Notes under the pieces: generated by a model
Database searches by the model: none
The model's input: only the letters and a program-made list of their open reading frames with translations
Told to the model about the DNA's origin: nothing
Origin: Halomonas sp. 'Soap Lake #6'
Lineage (GTDB): Bacteria > Pseudomonadota > Gammaproteobacteria > Pseudomonadales > Halomonadaceae
NCBI RefSeq assembly: GCF_003031405.1
Contig: NZ_CP020469.1
Span: forward strand, 124,001-188,000
Length of the DNA: 64,000 nt
Direction of reading: 5' to 3'
Shown here: piece after piece, positions 32,722 through 42,495 of the stretch
How positions within the stretch are numbered: position 1 is the first letter of the stretch
How the letters are laid out: each line of letters starts with the position of its first letter
Position numbers and translations under genes: made by a program

Positions 32722-34083
32722 AACTGAGACTTCAAAGCCGCCCTGATGCCGATTGGAGAGTGTGAGAAGCGCTGAATGGGCGGTGGCGATCTGCTCGACA
32801 ATCGCCAGCCCTAGCCCACTACCAGGCGAGTGCTTGTTGTGGCGGAAAAAGCGCTCCGTTAGCTTGGCAATTTGCGCTTCATCCACTCCAGTACCTTCAT
32901 CACTCACTGTTAAGACTATCTGGCCTGCATCAGCCGTTAATGTAACGGTAATAGTGCCTTGGTAAGCATGGCTGCCGCCTGCATGCAGGCTGGCATTTTC
33001 GATAAGATTAGTGACTAGCCAGCGCAATGTAATAGGGTCGCCAATGATGGTGGGTATTGGCTGTTTCAGGTCAAACGCTAGCTCTTGGCCTCGCTTATAA
33101 ATATTAGGAGCGGTTTGGGCACAGGCTTCCTGGCAAATCGCCACTAAATCGACCCTTTCCAGGTGGGAGGAATCGACTAGCTCGTTACGTGTTTTGGCGT
33201 ACTTAAGCAACTGCTTTACGGTATGGCTGGCATGCTCAGCGATGCGCTGGATTTCTTGTAGACTAGAATGCACCGGTGATTGCGGTGTGTCTTTTAGCGA
33301 AATTTCGGTTAACGCGCGAATCTCTGAAATGGGCGTTCTAAGTTGATGTGATACGTCGGCATTAAGCTGTTGGGTACTTTCAATACTGCGTTTCATCCGC
33401 TGCATTAAATGATTGATGCTTTGGATTAGTGGCAAGATCTCTTTGGGAGCATCATCATCCAACGCCTGCAAATCATTCGGTGAACGTTGGCGTAACGCTT
33501 GGCTAACGGCGTTGAGCGGTGCCAGCCCCAAGTGAATCGCCAGTAAAGCAATGGAAATAGCCAGCAGTCCCGTCACGACCATTAGCCCTGTAAGGGTAAC
33601 CATAAAGTCGTTGGTGAGCGTATAACGTGCTTCTTTCGATTCGGCCACAATGACTTCAATGTTTACCGGCTCACTGCCTCGGTTGAAGGGAAAGGTGAGT
33701 GTCACTGCGCGTAATTCATTACCGGCATAGTTCACATCATAAAAAACCGGTTCATGTGATGCGGTTGGGGGATCTGACAAACCGCTAAAGCCCGCAATCA
33801 TGTTGCCGTTAGTTTCTTTAATGCGATAGAAAATTTTGCCTTCACCTCGGCTGCCAAGTGTACTGACACTGAAGTAGTGCATATTGATACGTAGTACGCC
33901 ATCTGCAGTGTAGATGCGGCGCTCTAACCGTTGAGCTGCGTTAAGCAATAGGTCATCAAAGGTTTCATTAATCTGGTGAGATAACAAAAGATGGCTAGAA
34001 ATTAGCGCTAGAATCGCGAGTGCGCAAAAGGGAAGGCCGATCCATAAAAGTAGGCGGCTACGAATAGATTGCCTTTTACTCAT
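32701..34083 (-). CDS. tctE: Sensor histidine kinase, TctE-like
   Basis: A 460-residue inner-membrane kinase with helices at about 12-32 and 160-185 around a periplasmic sensor, then a HAMP-like linker, a HisKA motif VSHQLRTPISEIRAL, and an HATPase domain (NLIENASLH, DEGTGV, GSGLGLAIV). It overlaps the response regulator gene by 8 bp. Convergent placement next to tctCBA matches TctD/TctE systems that switch on carboxylate uptake. A regulator-transporter link is inference from position. Confidence 0.88.
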   Translation of the reverse strand: MSKRQSIRSRLLLWIGLPFCALAILALISSHLLLSHQINETFDDLLLNAAQRLERRIYTADGVLRINMHYFSVSTLGSRGEGKIFYRIKETNGNMIAGFSGLSDPPTASHEPVFYDVNYAGNELRAVTLTFPFNRGSEPVNIEVIVAESKEARYTLTNDFMVTLTGLMVVTGLLAISIALLAIHLGLAPLNAVSQALRQRSPNDLQALDDDAPKEILPLIQSINHLMQRMKRSIESTQQLNADVSHQLRTPISEIRALTEISLKDTPQSPVHSSLQEIQRIAEHASHTVKQLLKYAKTRNELVDSSHLERVDLVAICQEACAQTAPNIYKRGQELAFDLKQPIPTIIGDPITLRWLVTNLIENASLHAGGSHAYQGTITVTLTADAGQIVLTVSDEGTGVDEAQIAKLTERFFRHNKHSPGSGLGLAIVEQIATAHSALLTLSNRHQGGFEVSVTFPSAT

Positions 34084-34777
34084 ACGTCTGGCCTGAAGAG
34101 TTTTGAGGTTCCTGGTCTTTCGACTCTAAGTAATAGCCCAGCCCACGCACTGTTTTTAAACCGAAATCGTAGCCAATTTTTTTACGAATTCGCGATATGT
34201 AGGTTTCTACAGCAGCATAGCTAACCGACTCATCAGAGGTGGAGAGCCGATCAATGATTTGATCCTTATTGACGAGGCGATTCTGGTTGATCAGCAGGTA
34301 CTCCATAACCTCCAGCTCTCGGCGGTGCAGCAACATAGGTTTACCATCAAGACGCAGTTCCATGGCATCGGGGAAAAACTCTAAACGCCCACACTGCAGG
34401 GTTTCTCCGCCAAAGTGTTTAGCCCGCCGGACGAGTGCCCGTGCCCGCGCAGCAACCTCTTCCAGGGAAAAAGGCTTACATAAATAGTCATCTGCACCCA
34501 CTTCTAGCCCATGAATGCGTTGGTCCAGGCTGTCTCGCGCAGAGATGATTAACACGGGGATGGTATTTTGTTGATGGCGTAGTTTACGCAGAAGGGAGAT
34601 GCCATCTAGCTCCGGCAGTCCAAGGTCCAATACCAACAGGTCATACCCACCCTGTTCGAGTATATGGAGGGCTTTTTTGCCATCGTCGGCAACATCAATA
34701 TTGAAAGCCGCCTCCCTAAGTGTGGCTGCAATAGAGCGCGCTAAATTAATATTATCTTCTACTACCAGCGCTTTCAT
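34076..34777 (-). CDS. tctD: OmpR-family response regulator, TctD-like
   Basis: A 233-residue regulator with a receiver (ALVVEDNINLARSIAA, acceptor in LLVLDLGLPELDG, DDYLCKPF) and a winged-helix domain ending AAVETYISRIRKKIG and TVRGLGYYL. The frame opens at 34876, but the ATG at 34777 has AGGA at good spacing and begins the normal MKALVVED start. It is first in a two-gene operon with the sensor kinase. It probably controls the 14-bp repeat region or another site upstream of tctC. Confidence 0.9.
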   Translation of the reverse strand: MKALVVEDNINLARSIAATLREAAFNIDVADDGKKALHILEQGGYDLLVLDLGLPELDGISLLRKLRHQQNTIPVLIISARDSLDQRIHGLEVGADDYLCKPFSLEEVAARARALVRRAKHFGGETLQCGRLEFFPDAMELRLDGKPMLLHRRELEVMEYLLINQNRLVNKDQIIDRLSTSDESVSYAAVETYISRIRKKIGYDFGLKTVRGLGYYLESKDQEPQNSSGQTYE

Positions 34778-35037
34778 AAGGAATCCTGTTGTTACCCAGT
34801 GCGGTATCAATGGGGTCTGCAGTAATAGCGCGCCGGATATAGTGGATAAGTGAGGTAGTACATTAACGGTTTTCATGGTCTTCTCCTATCGCGAGAGCGT
34901 GCAGCATAAAAGGACGTTGTAGTGACCTTGTTGACGTACTGGATCGGGTTCGAGGACGTCCTGGATAGGGATATAGGGCAAAATGACGGGTAGAGTGGCA
35001 AGCGTTAAGCGAAGATCAATAATCAAGCGGAACAGAC
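34778..35037. other. Divergent region between the TctD and AraC genes
   Basis: 260 bp that should hold two divergent promoters. I see no clear hairpin or array in it. A purine-rich stretch near 34935-34980 is the only compositional feature. Confidence 0.4.
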
Positions 35038-36096
35038 ATGATCGCTATTCCATTGCCTTTTGTAGTTGCCCTGTTGTTGTCTATATTGGCGGCGTTACTG
35101 TTTATTCGCCGTGAAGAATCCATACCATCGGCGTTTGTTTTTATCGCCTTCTGTGCGCTAACGACGACAATGGTGGGGCTGCGTTGGACGTTTGATTGGC
35201 CACTGTTTCGTGTATTACAACCTATCTTGGCATCCTGTATTCCAGTGACCGCCTGGTACTGCTTTTCCAGTGCACACCAACGCCATAAGTTTCGTATATG
35301 GCATCTACTACCACCAATGTTGGTTACTTTAGGTTCTCTTACTTACCCATTCTGGCGCTTGCCCTTAGACCCAGTGTTGACGCTGCTTTATGTGGGGTAC
35401 GGCGTCGCGCTGATTAAAGCCTCGTTTAATGCGTCCAGCCCTCCCGAGCAAGTACGCATTTCGGATATCGATAAGGCATTGCAAGCCGAACGTATTGCCG
35501 GGGTGATGCTGTTGATGTCAGCCTGTATTGATGGAGCCTTAGCGATTGATTTTGAGGTTTTTGCAGGGGCACATGCGCTGACTATTTTGGCCATCGGTCA
35601 TGCGGTATTGCTACCGGTACTTACCGTCGCGGTCATTTTTGTTAGCCTGAGTATCGCCCCAGTTGCTAATGAAAGCGCCAGCCAAGAGCAGCAGGAAAAG
35701 CCCACCGAAAAGCGCAAAGAGAAGTCCCATCAGCCCCTCACTGATGATGAAGTGAGGGGGATAGTGGAGAAAGTAGACCGCTTGCTCGTTTCTCAACAAG
35801 TGTTCCTCGACCCTGACTTGACACTGGACAGGCTCGCCAGAAAAACCTGCATCCCCGCGCGGCAGATCTCTACCTCGATCAACCGCGTTTATGGTCGTAA
35901 CGTCTCGCAGTTTGTTAACGAATACCGTATTGAACGGGCAAAAATGCTACTGATCTCGACAGACAGCACCGTCACCCAGATCTACCTGGACTCGGGTTTT
36001 CAGACCAAATCCAACTTTAACCGGGAGTTTTTCAGGGTCACAGGCCAAACGCCCAGTGCTTTTCGGCGTTCGGCAGTGGATAAAGAGATGGGCTAA
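35038..36096 (+). CDS. AraC-family regulator with membrane-embedded N terminus
   Basis: A 352-residue protein with seven or so hydrophobic helices over residues 1-210, then a charged linker (EEKPTEKRKEKS-like) and a C-terminal AraC DNA-binding domain (about 250-345; LDRLARKTCIPARQISTSI and VTQIYLDSGFQTKSNFNREF). The design resembles membrane-bound AraC regulators that sense a signal at the membrane. It ends with a 4-bp overlap with the convergent hydrolase gene. Its target is unknown; the hydrolase is a simple candidate. Confidence 0.85.
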   Translation: MIAIPLPFVVALLLSILAALLFIRREESIPSAFVFIAFCALTTTMVGLRWTFDWPLFRVLQPILASCIPVTAWYCFSSAHQRHKFRIWHLLPPMLVTLGSLTYPFWRLPLDPVLTLLYVGYGVALIKASFNASSPPEQVRISDIDKALQAERIAGVMLLMSACIDGALAIDFEVFAGAHALTILAIGHAVLLPVLTVAVIFVSLSIAPVANESASQEQQEKPTEKRKEKSHQPLTDDEVRGIVEKVDRLLVSQQVFLDPDLTLDRLARKTCIPARQISTSINRVYGRNVSQFVNEYRIERAKMLLISTDSTVTQIYLDSGFQTKSNFNREFFRVTGQTPSAFRRSAVDKEMG

Positions 36097-37112
36097 TGGG
36101 TATCAATAAACGCCAGAATATCTTGGTAGATAGCTTGATGAAGAGCTTCCCGTGAGCGCCCATTGCCGTCCTGACAGACGATGCCATCACCTGGTACTTC
36201 CTCTTCGATTAGCTCAATTGCTCCAGGTTTGCAAAGCTGCATAAAGCTGAAGTGCGCCGCATCCGGATAAACAATGTAGCTTTGCTTACTGGCAGGAATG
36301 TATTGCGCCAGAAACCCTGACTCTTCCGCTTGGGGTAAGTCACCAATATCCACGCCTGCAGCGAGAATAAGGGTAGGCGTGGTGAGCGCTTGCAAGCTCT
36401 GATGCGATAAGCTGCGTGCCAGCCCCACATCCAACGAGGCAACGCGCTTGATTCGGTGATCTCTAAGGCTTCCTGTGGGCTCGCCTGCTTGTGGTTTGTC
36501 TAAACCCAGCTCTGCCATAAGACCACAAACACGCGGGTTCGCCTTGCTTACACATTCTGCCGTTAGCTGGTCACGATCAAACTGCGCGCCAGCTAATAGC
36601 ATTACCGTCCAACCACCCAGCGAGTGGCCAATGGCTGAAATGTCATCCGTATCGATATACGGTAGCAAGTATGATTCTGTTAATAACCAGTCCAACAAGC
36701 GAGACAGGTCGTGAGGTCGTTGCCACCATTGAGCGGCGGCTAGTGGGGAGTTATCAAAACTGGTGGTGCCAGGGTGGTCAAGCGACGCAACGATAAAACC
36801 ATCTTGGGCCAGCTGGGTGGCCAACCAGTTTTGATTGCGCCAGTTGCCACGATAACCATGTGAAAGCACCACCAACGGGTAGGTTCCCGTAGCTGGGGTG
36901 CCTATCCGTATGACATCGGTGCCTAGCAACGCCGGGTTATCAGCCACCCTTTCCTTTGGAAAAATCGTTTGGGAAGGGTACCAAATACTGGTCTTTAACA
37001 GGCGGTCACTGTCTGCGTATAAGATAGTTTGGTCAAAGCCCACCGCCGACTGTGCGGCGACCTGGCTCGCCATACACATCAATAATAACAACAAACCCAG
37101 CCGTATTTTCAT
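36093..37112 (-). CDS. PAF-acetylhydrolase-like alpha/beta hydrolase, exported
   Basis: A 339-residue hydrolase with a signal peptide (about 1-21, VAAQ cleavage) and an alpha/beta-hydrolase core like plasma PAF-acetylhydrolase/dienelactone-hydrolase proteins: LVVLSHGYRGNWRNQNW, nucleophile serine in AIGHSLGGWTVML, a late histidine in DAAHFSFMQLC. The frame opens at 37172, but the ATG at 37112 has GAGGAG seven bases upstream and begins the signal peptide, so I chose it. Substrate unknown; probably an ester in the periplasm or outside. Confidence 0.82.
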   Translation of the reverse strand: MKIRLGLLLLLMCMASQVAAQSAVGFDQTILYADSDRLLKTSIWYPSQTIFPKERVADNPALLGTDVIRIGTPATGTYPLVVLSHGYRGNWRNQNWLATQLAQDGFIVASLDHPGTTSFDNSPLAAAQWWQRPHDLSRLLDWLLTESYLLPYIDTDDISAIGHSLGGWTVMLLAGAQFDRDQLTAECVSKANPRVCGLMAELGLDKPQAGEPTGSLRDHRIKRVASLDVGLARSLSHQSLQALTTPTLILAAGVDIGDLPQAEESGFLAQYIPASKQSYIVYPDAAHFSFMQLCKPGAIELIEEEVPGDGIVCQDGNGRSREALHQAIYQDILAFIDTH

Positions 37113-37220
37113 TGCTTCACTCCTCATGGTCATTATCAAGACCATCACTATGAGGAACACGAAGATAGGCAACGACCTGAAACAGGATCGAGGACAAATA
37201 CAGGAAATGCGACGGTGGTT

Positions 37221-37955
37221 TCAGCCCTCTGGCTGATACTTATAGCCGACGCCATATACCGAGCGAATAATTTCCAGCTCAGGGAGTGCTTCGTGGATTT
37301 TTTTGCGTAGTTTTTTAATGTGGCTGTCCACGGTGCGCTCCGATACAATGCGGTTATCTCGGTACATATGATCCATAAGTTGCTCGCGGCTGAAGATACG
37401 CCCCGGCGATTGCATCATTACCCGCAGTAGCTGAAACTCAACCGCCGTCAGGCCTAAGTCGTGGCCGTTGGCTAACGCCTGCCAACCCTCTTCATCCAGT
37501 GTAACGGGGGCTTGGCGACTGTTTATAGAGAGTTCAGTCGTTTCATTAACGGCATGGCTACGGCGTAGCACGGCTTTTACACGGGCGACGACCTCGCGGG
37601 GGCTAAACGGCTTGCAAATATAGTCATCCGCGCCTAGTTCTAACCCCAGCAGCCGGTCTACCTCTTCTACCTTGGCAGTGACCATAATGATCGGCAGCGT
37701 TGGCCACTGTTGGCGAATCTCCCGGCAGAGTGTTAAGCCATCTTTACCCGGCAGCATAACGTCTAACAGCACTAGGGAGGGGGTGTGTTGCGTTAACCAG
37801 GGAACGACCTCGTCACCGTTACTAACAATTGTCGTATCGAAGTTGTGGCTAGCCAGGTAGTCGGCCATCAAACGGGCAATTTTGGGTTCATCCTCGACAA
37901 TGAGTAGCGAGGCATTGTGGATCGAGGTTTGCTCAGTCGTGTCTTGTAAGGACAT
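37221..37955 (-). CDS. OmpR-family response regulator of an efflux operon (BaeR-like)
   Basis: A 244-residue regulator: receiver (LLIVEDEPKIARLMADYL, acceptor in LVLLDVMLPGKDG, DDYICKPFSPRE) and winged helix (LTAVEFQLLRVMM, RTVDSHIKKLRKKI, SVYGVGYKY). It is the last gene of a tight unit of adaptor, RND pump, kinase and regulator, with 2 bp between it and the kinase gene. That arrangement, and its similarity to BaeR/CreB-type regulators, suggests it controls the pump upstream. Confidence 0.9.
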   Translation of the reverse strand: MSLQDTTEQTSIHNASLLIVEDEPKIARLMADYLASHNFDTTIVSNGDEVVPWLTQHTPSLVLLDVMLPGKDGLTLCREIRQQWPTLPIIMVTAKVEEVDRLLGLELGADDYICKPFSPREVVARVKAVLRRSHAVNETTELSINSRQAPVTLDEEGWQALANGHDLGLTAVEFQLLRVMMQSPGRIFSREQLMDHMYRDNRIVSERTVDSHIKKLRKKIHEALPELEIIRSVYGVGYKYQPEG

Positions 37956-37957
37956 AG

Positions 37958-39397
37958 TCAGCTCGCTAAATAGTTAACAGAAGTAAGTAGAGGGAAGCGC
38001 AACGTCCACTTTAGGCCGCCAAGCGCCGAAGCACTTGCCTCTAGCGTTCCGCCATGGGCATTGACCAATGCGCTGGCTATGGAAAGCCCTAAACCACTAC
38101 CGCCGCTGGCGCGGTTACGTGAGCCTTCTACACGGTAAAGGCGTTCGGTTAGCCTGGGAAGCTCGCTGCCAGGGACTCCCGGTGAACTGTCTTGCCATAC
38201 GATAACAGCATGCTGGTGCTTAATGTTTAGTGTTACCTGTAGCTCGCCGGGCGCCTGTGTGTAGGCACAGCTGTTGTCGAGTAGGTTATTCCAAAGTTGG
38301 CGCAGGCGCTGGGCATCACCACGAACCATAACATTGGGGCTTATTTGGGTAATCAGTGCTAACCCGCTCTCCTCAAGCCAGCGGTCAGCATCGCTTAAAC
38401 GGCCACTGAGGCTCTCGCTTAGGTTCATAGGTGCTAGCTGAATATCCAGGGCGCCTGCGTCGCTTTGTGAAAGCAGCCGTAGGTCATTGACCAGGCGCTC
38501 CAACTGGGCGACTTCCTGGGCCAGTGAAGTAAGGTTTTCCTGGTTTAATGGACGTATGCCATCCTGCATTGCTTCAATTTCTCCACGTAGTACCGCCAGC
38601 GGCGTGCGCAGCTCATGAGCGGTGTCGGAAACCCAGCGTGCCCGAGCATCGCGGCTAGCTTCCAAGGTGGCCGCGAGTACGTTGAAGTCCCGTGCCAAGC
38701 GGGAAAGCTCATCACGGCCACGTTCAGGCAAGCGAGTGTGGTAATCGCCTTCGGTAAGCAGCAGGGTGGCCATTGCCAGCGCTCGGGTACGCCTGCCTAG
38801 CCACCAGGAAAGCCCTCCAGCTAATAGCAAAGATGCCAGTACCAGCGAGGCCACAATGACCACTAGATTGCGTTGCTGACGCTCTAAAAAGCGGCTTTCC
38901 ATGCGCTCCATCATGTGGTGGGGAGGCCGAAAGCCCAATGAACCGATGGCTTGTTTGCTGCCGTTTTCTGTTATGTCGCTATACAGCGTTAGCCAGCGCC
39001 AGTCGCTTGGGCCTTGGCGGCTGTTGCCGGGTTGAATGACATAGTCACCATGACTATCGCGTAGGGCGAAATCCCGTGCTTCGCCCAGTGGCGACGGGCG
39101 GTCACGGTGCTCTTGGCCAAGCTCAAAGCGGACAATAAATGGCCAGCGTTCTGGGGATTGGGTTAGCCACTCCCAACTGCCCTGAGTTTCCCAGCGGGTA
39201 ATCAGTCCGTCTGCCAGTAGCGTGGCCCGACGCTCCTGGGCTTGGTTAAGGTAATCAATGAAGCCTCGGTCGATGCTGTAGGAAACGGCCAGAAACATGC
39301 TCGCTGCAATCACAACATTAACGCTTAAAATGGCCACAAATAGCTTGAACCCCAACTGCGAGGGTCGCCATTGGCGTAGCGAAGCGAGCAGTGCCAT
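37958..39397 (-). CDS. Sensor histidine kinase of an efflux operon (BaeS-like)
   Basis: A 479-residue membrane kinase with helices at about 15-40 and 180-205, a periplasmic sensor, a HAMP linker, the HisKA motif SDTAHELRTPLAVLRGEIEA, and an HATPase domain (LWNNLLDNSCAYT, GGSGLGLSIASAL). Its start codon overlaps the stop codon of the RND pump gene by one base (TAATG), so the two are translationally coupled. It pairs with the regulator downstream. Confidence 0.9.
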   Translation of the reverse strand: MALLASLRQWRPSQLGFKLFVAILSVNVVIAASMFLAVSYSIDRGFIDYLNQAQERRATLLADGLITRWETQGSWEWLTQSPERWPFIVRFELGQEHRDRPSPLGEARDFALRDSHGDYVIQPGNSRQGPSDWRWLTLYSDITENGSKQAIGSLGFRPPHHMMERMESRFLERQQRNLVVIVASLVLASLLLAGGLSWWLGRRTRALAMATLLLTEGDYHTRLPERGRDELSRLARDFNVLAATLEASRDARARWVSDTAHELRTPLAVLRGEIEAMQDGIRPLNQENLTSLAQEVAQLERLVNDLRLLSQSDAGALDIQLAPMNLSESLSGRLSDADRWLEESGLALITQISPNVMVRGDAQRLRQLWNNLLDNSCAYTQAPGELQVTLNIKHQHAVIVWQDSSPGVPGSELPRLTERLYRVEGSRNRASGGSGLGLSIASALVNAHGGTLEASASALGGLKWTLRFPLLTSVNYLAS

Positions 39398-42300
39398 TAG
39401 TTGGCTCCTTCTGGTAAGGGCGGGTGCGGCTTACTCAGTTGTTCGCGAAAATTCTCAAGGCCCAGATAGAGGCAGGGCACCAATACCAGCAGTATTACCG
39501 TGGCGAAAATCATGCCAAACCCTAACGAAATCGCCATAGGAATCATAAAGCGCGCCTGGCGGGAGGTTTCCAGAATCATCGGCGCAAGGCCTAAAAAGGT
39601 GGTGAGGGTCGTCATCATAATAGGTCGTAGACGCCTTGTGGCGGCAGCAACAATGGCTTCCCGCGGGGCCATACCTTCGCGGCGTTTGCGGTTAGCGTAG
39701 TCGATTAACACCAGGGCGTCGTTAATCACCACGCCAGAAAGCGCCAGCATCCCCAGTAGGCTGATGATGGAAAGCCCAAAGCCCATAATCATATGCCCTG
39801 CAACGGCACCCACAATGCCAAAGGGGATAGCGGCGAGTACCAACAGCGGCTGCAAATAGCTTCTAAATGGAATCGCCAACAAGGCATATAGCGCCGCTAG
39901 CATTAGCCACATAGCGGTGCGCAGGGTAGCTAGGTTGTCAGCGGTATCCTGCTGGCGTCCCCCCATGCTTACTTCAAGCCCCGGCCAGGTGTTGCTAAGC
40001 GTGGGGAAAACATCTTCCTGCAGGGTCGCCAGCACCTGGTTAATTGACTCATCGCCTTCAGAGTCGGCGGTTACCGTGATGATCCGGCGTCCATCCACGC
40101 GCTGAAGGCTGCTTGAGGCTTGGCTAAGGGTAATGTCGGCTACCCGTGATAGCGGTACGCTTAGCCCATCTGGGGTGCGCACGGGGAGGCGGTAGAGTTC
40201 GGTTAAGCTATCGCGGTCTTGTTCTGGCAGGCGCACTTCGACGCTTACCTCGCGACGACCAATAAACTGTTCAACGGCGGTGGCACCCTGCAAGGGGCCA
40301 CGTAGCGCCTGGGCAAGGTCGCTACCGGTTAAGCCCAGCGCCCGCCCTTCGGCAGAAAGGCGCATTTCAAGCTGCGGCTTGCCATCCCCTAAGCCACTGT
40401 CGATATCGGTTAAACCATACTCACCAAGTAACTCCGCCAAGCGTGTGGCAGCGGCTTCCAGTACCTGGGTGTTTGGGTGAGAAAGGCGAAGGCTAAGTGC
40501 TGCGCCACTGCCAGGGCCACCAAAGTCAGACTCAAAGCGCACCGACTGTGCACCAACCAGATCGCCGGTTAATTCACGCCACTCCCGGGCAATGCGCGAG
40601 GGGGGCCACTCCTCTAAGCTTTCTCTGGCAATATCCAGGCGCACGGAAAGGCTTTCGCCATCCAGGCGGCTGCGCGAGCTGCTAAAGCTTAGCGTCTCTT
40701 CTCGCTCGCTAAGGTGCTCGGCCGCTGCCAGCAGCTGTTGGCTAAGCTCTCGACTGACACTGATATGGCTACCAATAGGCAGGGTAACGCTGGCTTGCAC
40801 TTGGTCAGACTCTGCCCGTGGCATGAGCGAGAAGCCCAGTCGACCGCTCATTGCCCAGGCCAGTGCGATGGAGAGTATCGCTACCCCCAGGGCTACGGTA
40901 AGCAGGCGCTGGTTAAGGGCGCGCTGCAAAAACGGCTCAAACTGCCGGTACGTAAAGTGGTGTAGCCCTCCTTGCATACGCTGACGAACTGCTTCAATTG
41001 GGCGCTGCCAAGCAGGCGTTTGGCGCGGCTTACGGCTGTGGGCAAGGTGGGCGGGTAAAATAAACAGTGCTTCCACCCAGGAGATTAAGAACACCGTAAT
41101 CACGACCACCGGTACGGTGGCAAAAATCAGCCCTAAAAAACCAGGCAAGAACAGCAGCGGCAAAAAGGCGACAATATTGGAGAGAATGGCAAAGGTAAGC
41201 GGAGTGGCGATTTCACGCGCGCCCTTCACTGCTGCATCGCGTAGCGAGTAGCCCTCTTCGCGGTAGCTGTAGATGTTTTCGCCCACCATAATGGCATCAT
41301 CCACGACGATCCCCAGGGCGATAATAAAGGCAAACATCGACATCATATTGAGCGATACGCCAATCCAGGGCAGGAACAGCATGGCGCCTAGAAACGCGGT
41401 GGGAATCCCCAGCGTTACCCAAAATGCCAGCCGTGCTTCCAAAAACAGCGCCATCAGGATCATCACCAGCGCAAGGCCCATCCAGGCGTTTTTGAGCAGC
41501 AGGCTAAGGCGGTCCTCGTATACTACTGAGCTGTCTCGGGCAACATCCAGGCTGACACCAACCGGTAGGTTGGCGCGCAGCCTTTCAAGTTCGCCATAAA
41601 CGGCATTGGCAATACTGGTGGGGGTTTGGTTGCCGATTTGGTAAATATCCACCGATAGCCCACGCTGGCCGTTGTAAAACTCCTCTCGGTCGGTTTCCGC
41701 AAAACCCTCGCTGACCCTGGCGATATCACCCAATACCACCTGTGAGCCCTGGGCCGTCGTAAGGATGGGCAGCTCGGCGAACTCAGAAGCACTGTTGCGC
41801 CGTCCTTGGTAGCGAATCAGCCATTCGCCCTCTGCGGTAGTGAGCTGGCCGCTGGCCAAGTCCAGCGCTTCTGCGGCAATGCGGTTAGCAAGTTGTTGAT
41901 GGTCTAGCCCATAGCGCTCAATGGCTTCGTCATTGAGATGAACCTGGATTTCGCGATCACGGTTGCCGGAAAGCTCAGCGCGTGAAATACCACTGGTCGC
42001 CTGTAGTTCGGCACGTACGTCTTCGGCGGCATCGTGTAGTGCTGCCAAGCTTACTGAGCCGTAAACCTGTAGGCTAACCACGCTGCGCGAGCGGCCTGAT
42101 AGGGTAAAACGTGGCGGATCGGCGGCATTAGGCAGGGTGGTAATAGCGTTAACAGCTTGCTGAATATCCTGATAGGCGCGCATCACCTCGACACCATCGG
42201 TGAGCGTCGCCCTCAGTACGGCACTACCCTCGCTGGCGGTGGCGATTAATTCTTCGATACCTTCTACATTGGCAATAGCGGCTTCCACTGGCAGCAGCAG

Positions 42301-42495
42301 GCTCTGCTCAATGTCTTCTGGAGTTGCGCCAGGATAGCTAATAGTGACCTGGACAATTTCAGTCTCAAACTCAGGAAAGACTTCTTTTTTAATCGCTAGC
42401 GACGCAAGCAATCCACCGACGATAAACAGTACCATCAGTAAGTTAGGCGCCACACCGTGGTCGACCATCCAGGCTAGCGGTCCACGGCGGCTCAT
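39397..42495 (-). CDS. RND efflux pump, inner-membrane permease (AcrB/MdtB-like)
   Basis: A 1032-residue RND protein with twelve helices in two repeats and large periplasmic loops. Family marks include PGATPEDIEQSLLLPVE (N-terminal porter domain), IALGIVVDDAIMVGENI with the transmembrane acidic pair, and GVVINDALVLIDYANRKR in the second half. It exports small molecules using the proton gradient. It overlaps the adaptor gene by 4 bp (ATGA). No outer-membrane channel gene is linked, so it must use one encoded elsewhere. Confidence 0.93.
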   Translation of the reverse strand: MSRRGPLAWMVDHGVAPNLLMVLFIVGGLLASLAIKKEVFPEFETEIVQVTISYPGATPEDIEQSLLLPVEAAIANVEGIEELIATASEGSAVLRATLTDGVEVMRAYQDIQQAVNAITTLPNAADPPRFTLSGRSRSVVSLQVYGSVSLAALHDAAEDVRAELQATSGISRAELSGNRDREIQVHLNDEAIERYGLDHQQLANRIAAEALDLASGQLTTAEGEWLIRYQGRRNSASEFAELPILTTAQGSQVVLGDIARVSEGFAETDREEFYNGQRGLSVDIYQIGNQTPTSIANAVYGELERLRANLPVGVSLDVARDSSVVYEDRLSLLLKNAWMGLALVMILMALFLEARLAFWVTLGIPTAFLGAMLFLPWIGVSLNMMSMFAFIIALGIVVDDAIMVGENIYSYREEGYSLRDAAVKGAREIATPLTFAILSNIVAFLPLLFLPGFLGLIFATVPVVVITVFLISWVEALFILPAHLAHSRKPRQTPAWQRPIEAVRQRMQGGLHHFTYRQFEPFLQRALNQRLLTVALGVAILSIALAWAMSGRLGFSLMPRAESDQVQASVTLPIGSHISVSRELSQQLLAAAEHLSEREETLSFSSSRSRLDGESLSVRLDIARESLEEWPPSRIAREWRELTGDLVGAQSVRFESDFGGPGSGAALSLRLSHPNTQVLEAAATRLAELLGEYGLTDIDSGLGDGKPQLEMRLSAEGRALGLTGSDLAQALRGPLQGATAVEQFIGRREVSVEVRLPEQDRDSLTELYRLPVRTPDGLSVPLSRVADITLSQASSSLQRVDGRRIITVTADSEGDESINQVLATLQEDVFPTLSNTWPGLEVSMGGRQQDTADNLATLRTAMWLMLAALYALLAIPFRSYLQPLLVLAAIPFGIVGAVAGHMIMGFGLSIISLLGMLALSGVVINDALVLIDYANRKRREGMAPREAIVAAATRRLRPIMMTTLTTFLGLAPMILETSRQARFMIPMAISLGFGMIFATVILLVLVPCLYLGLENFREQLSKPHPPLPEGAN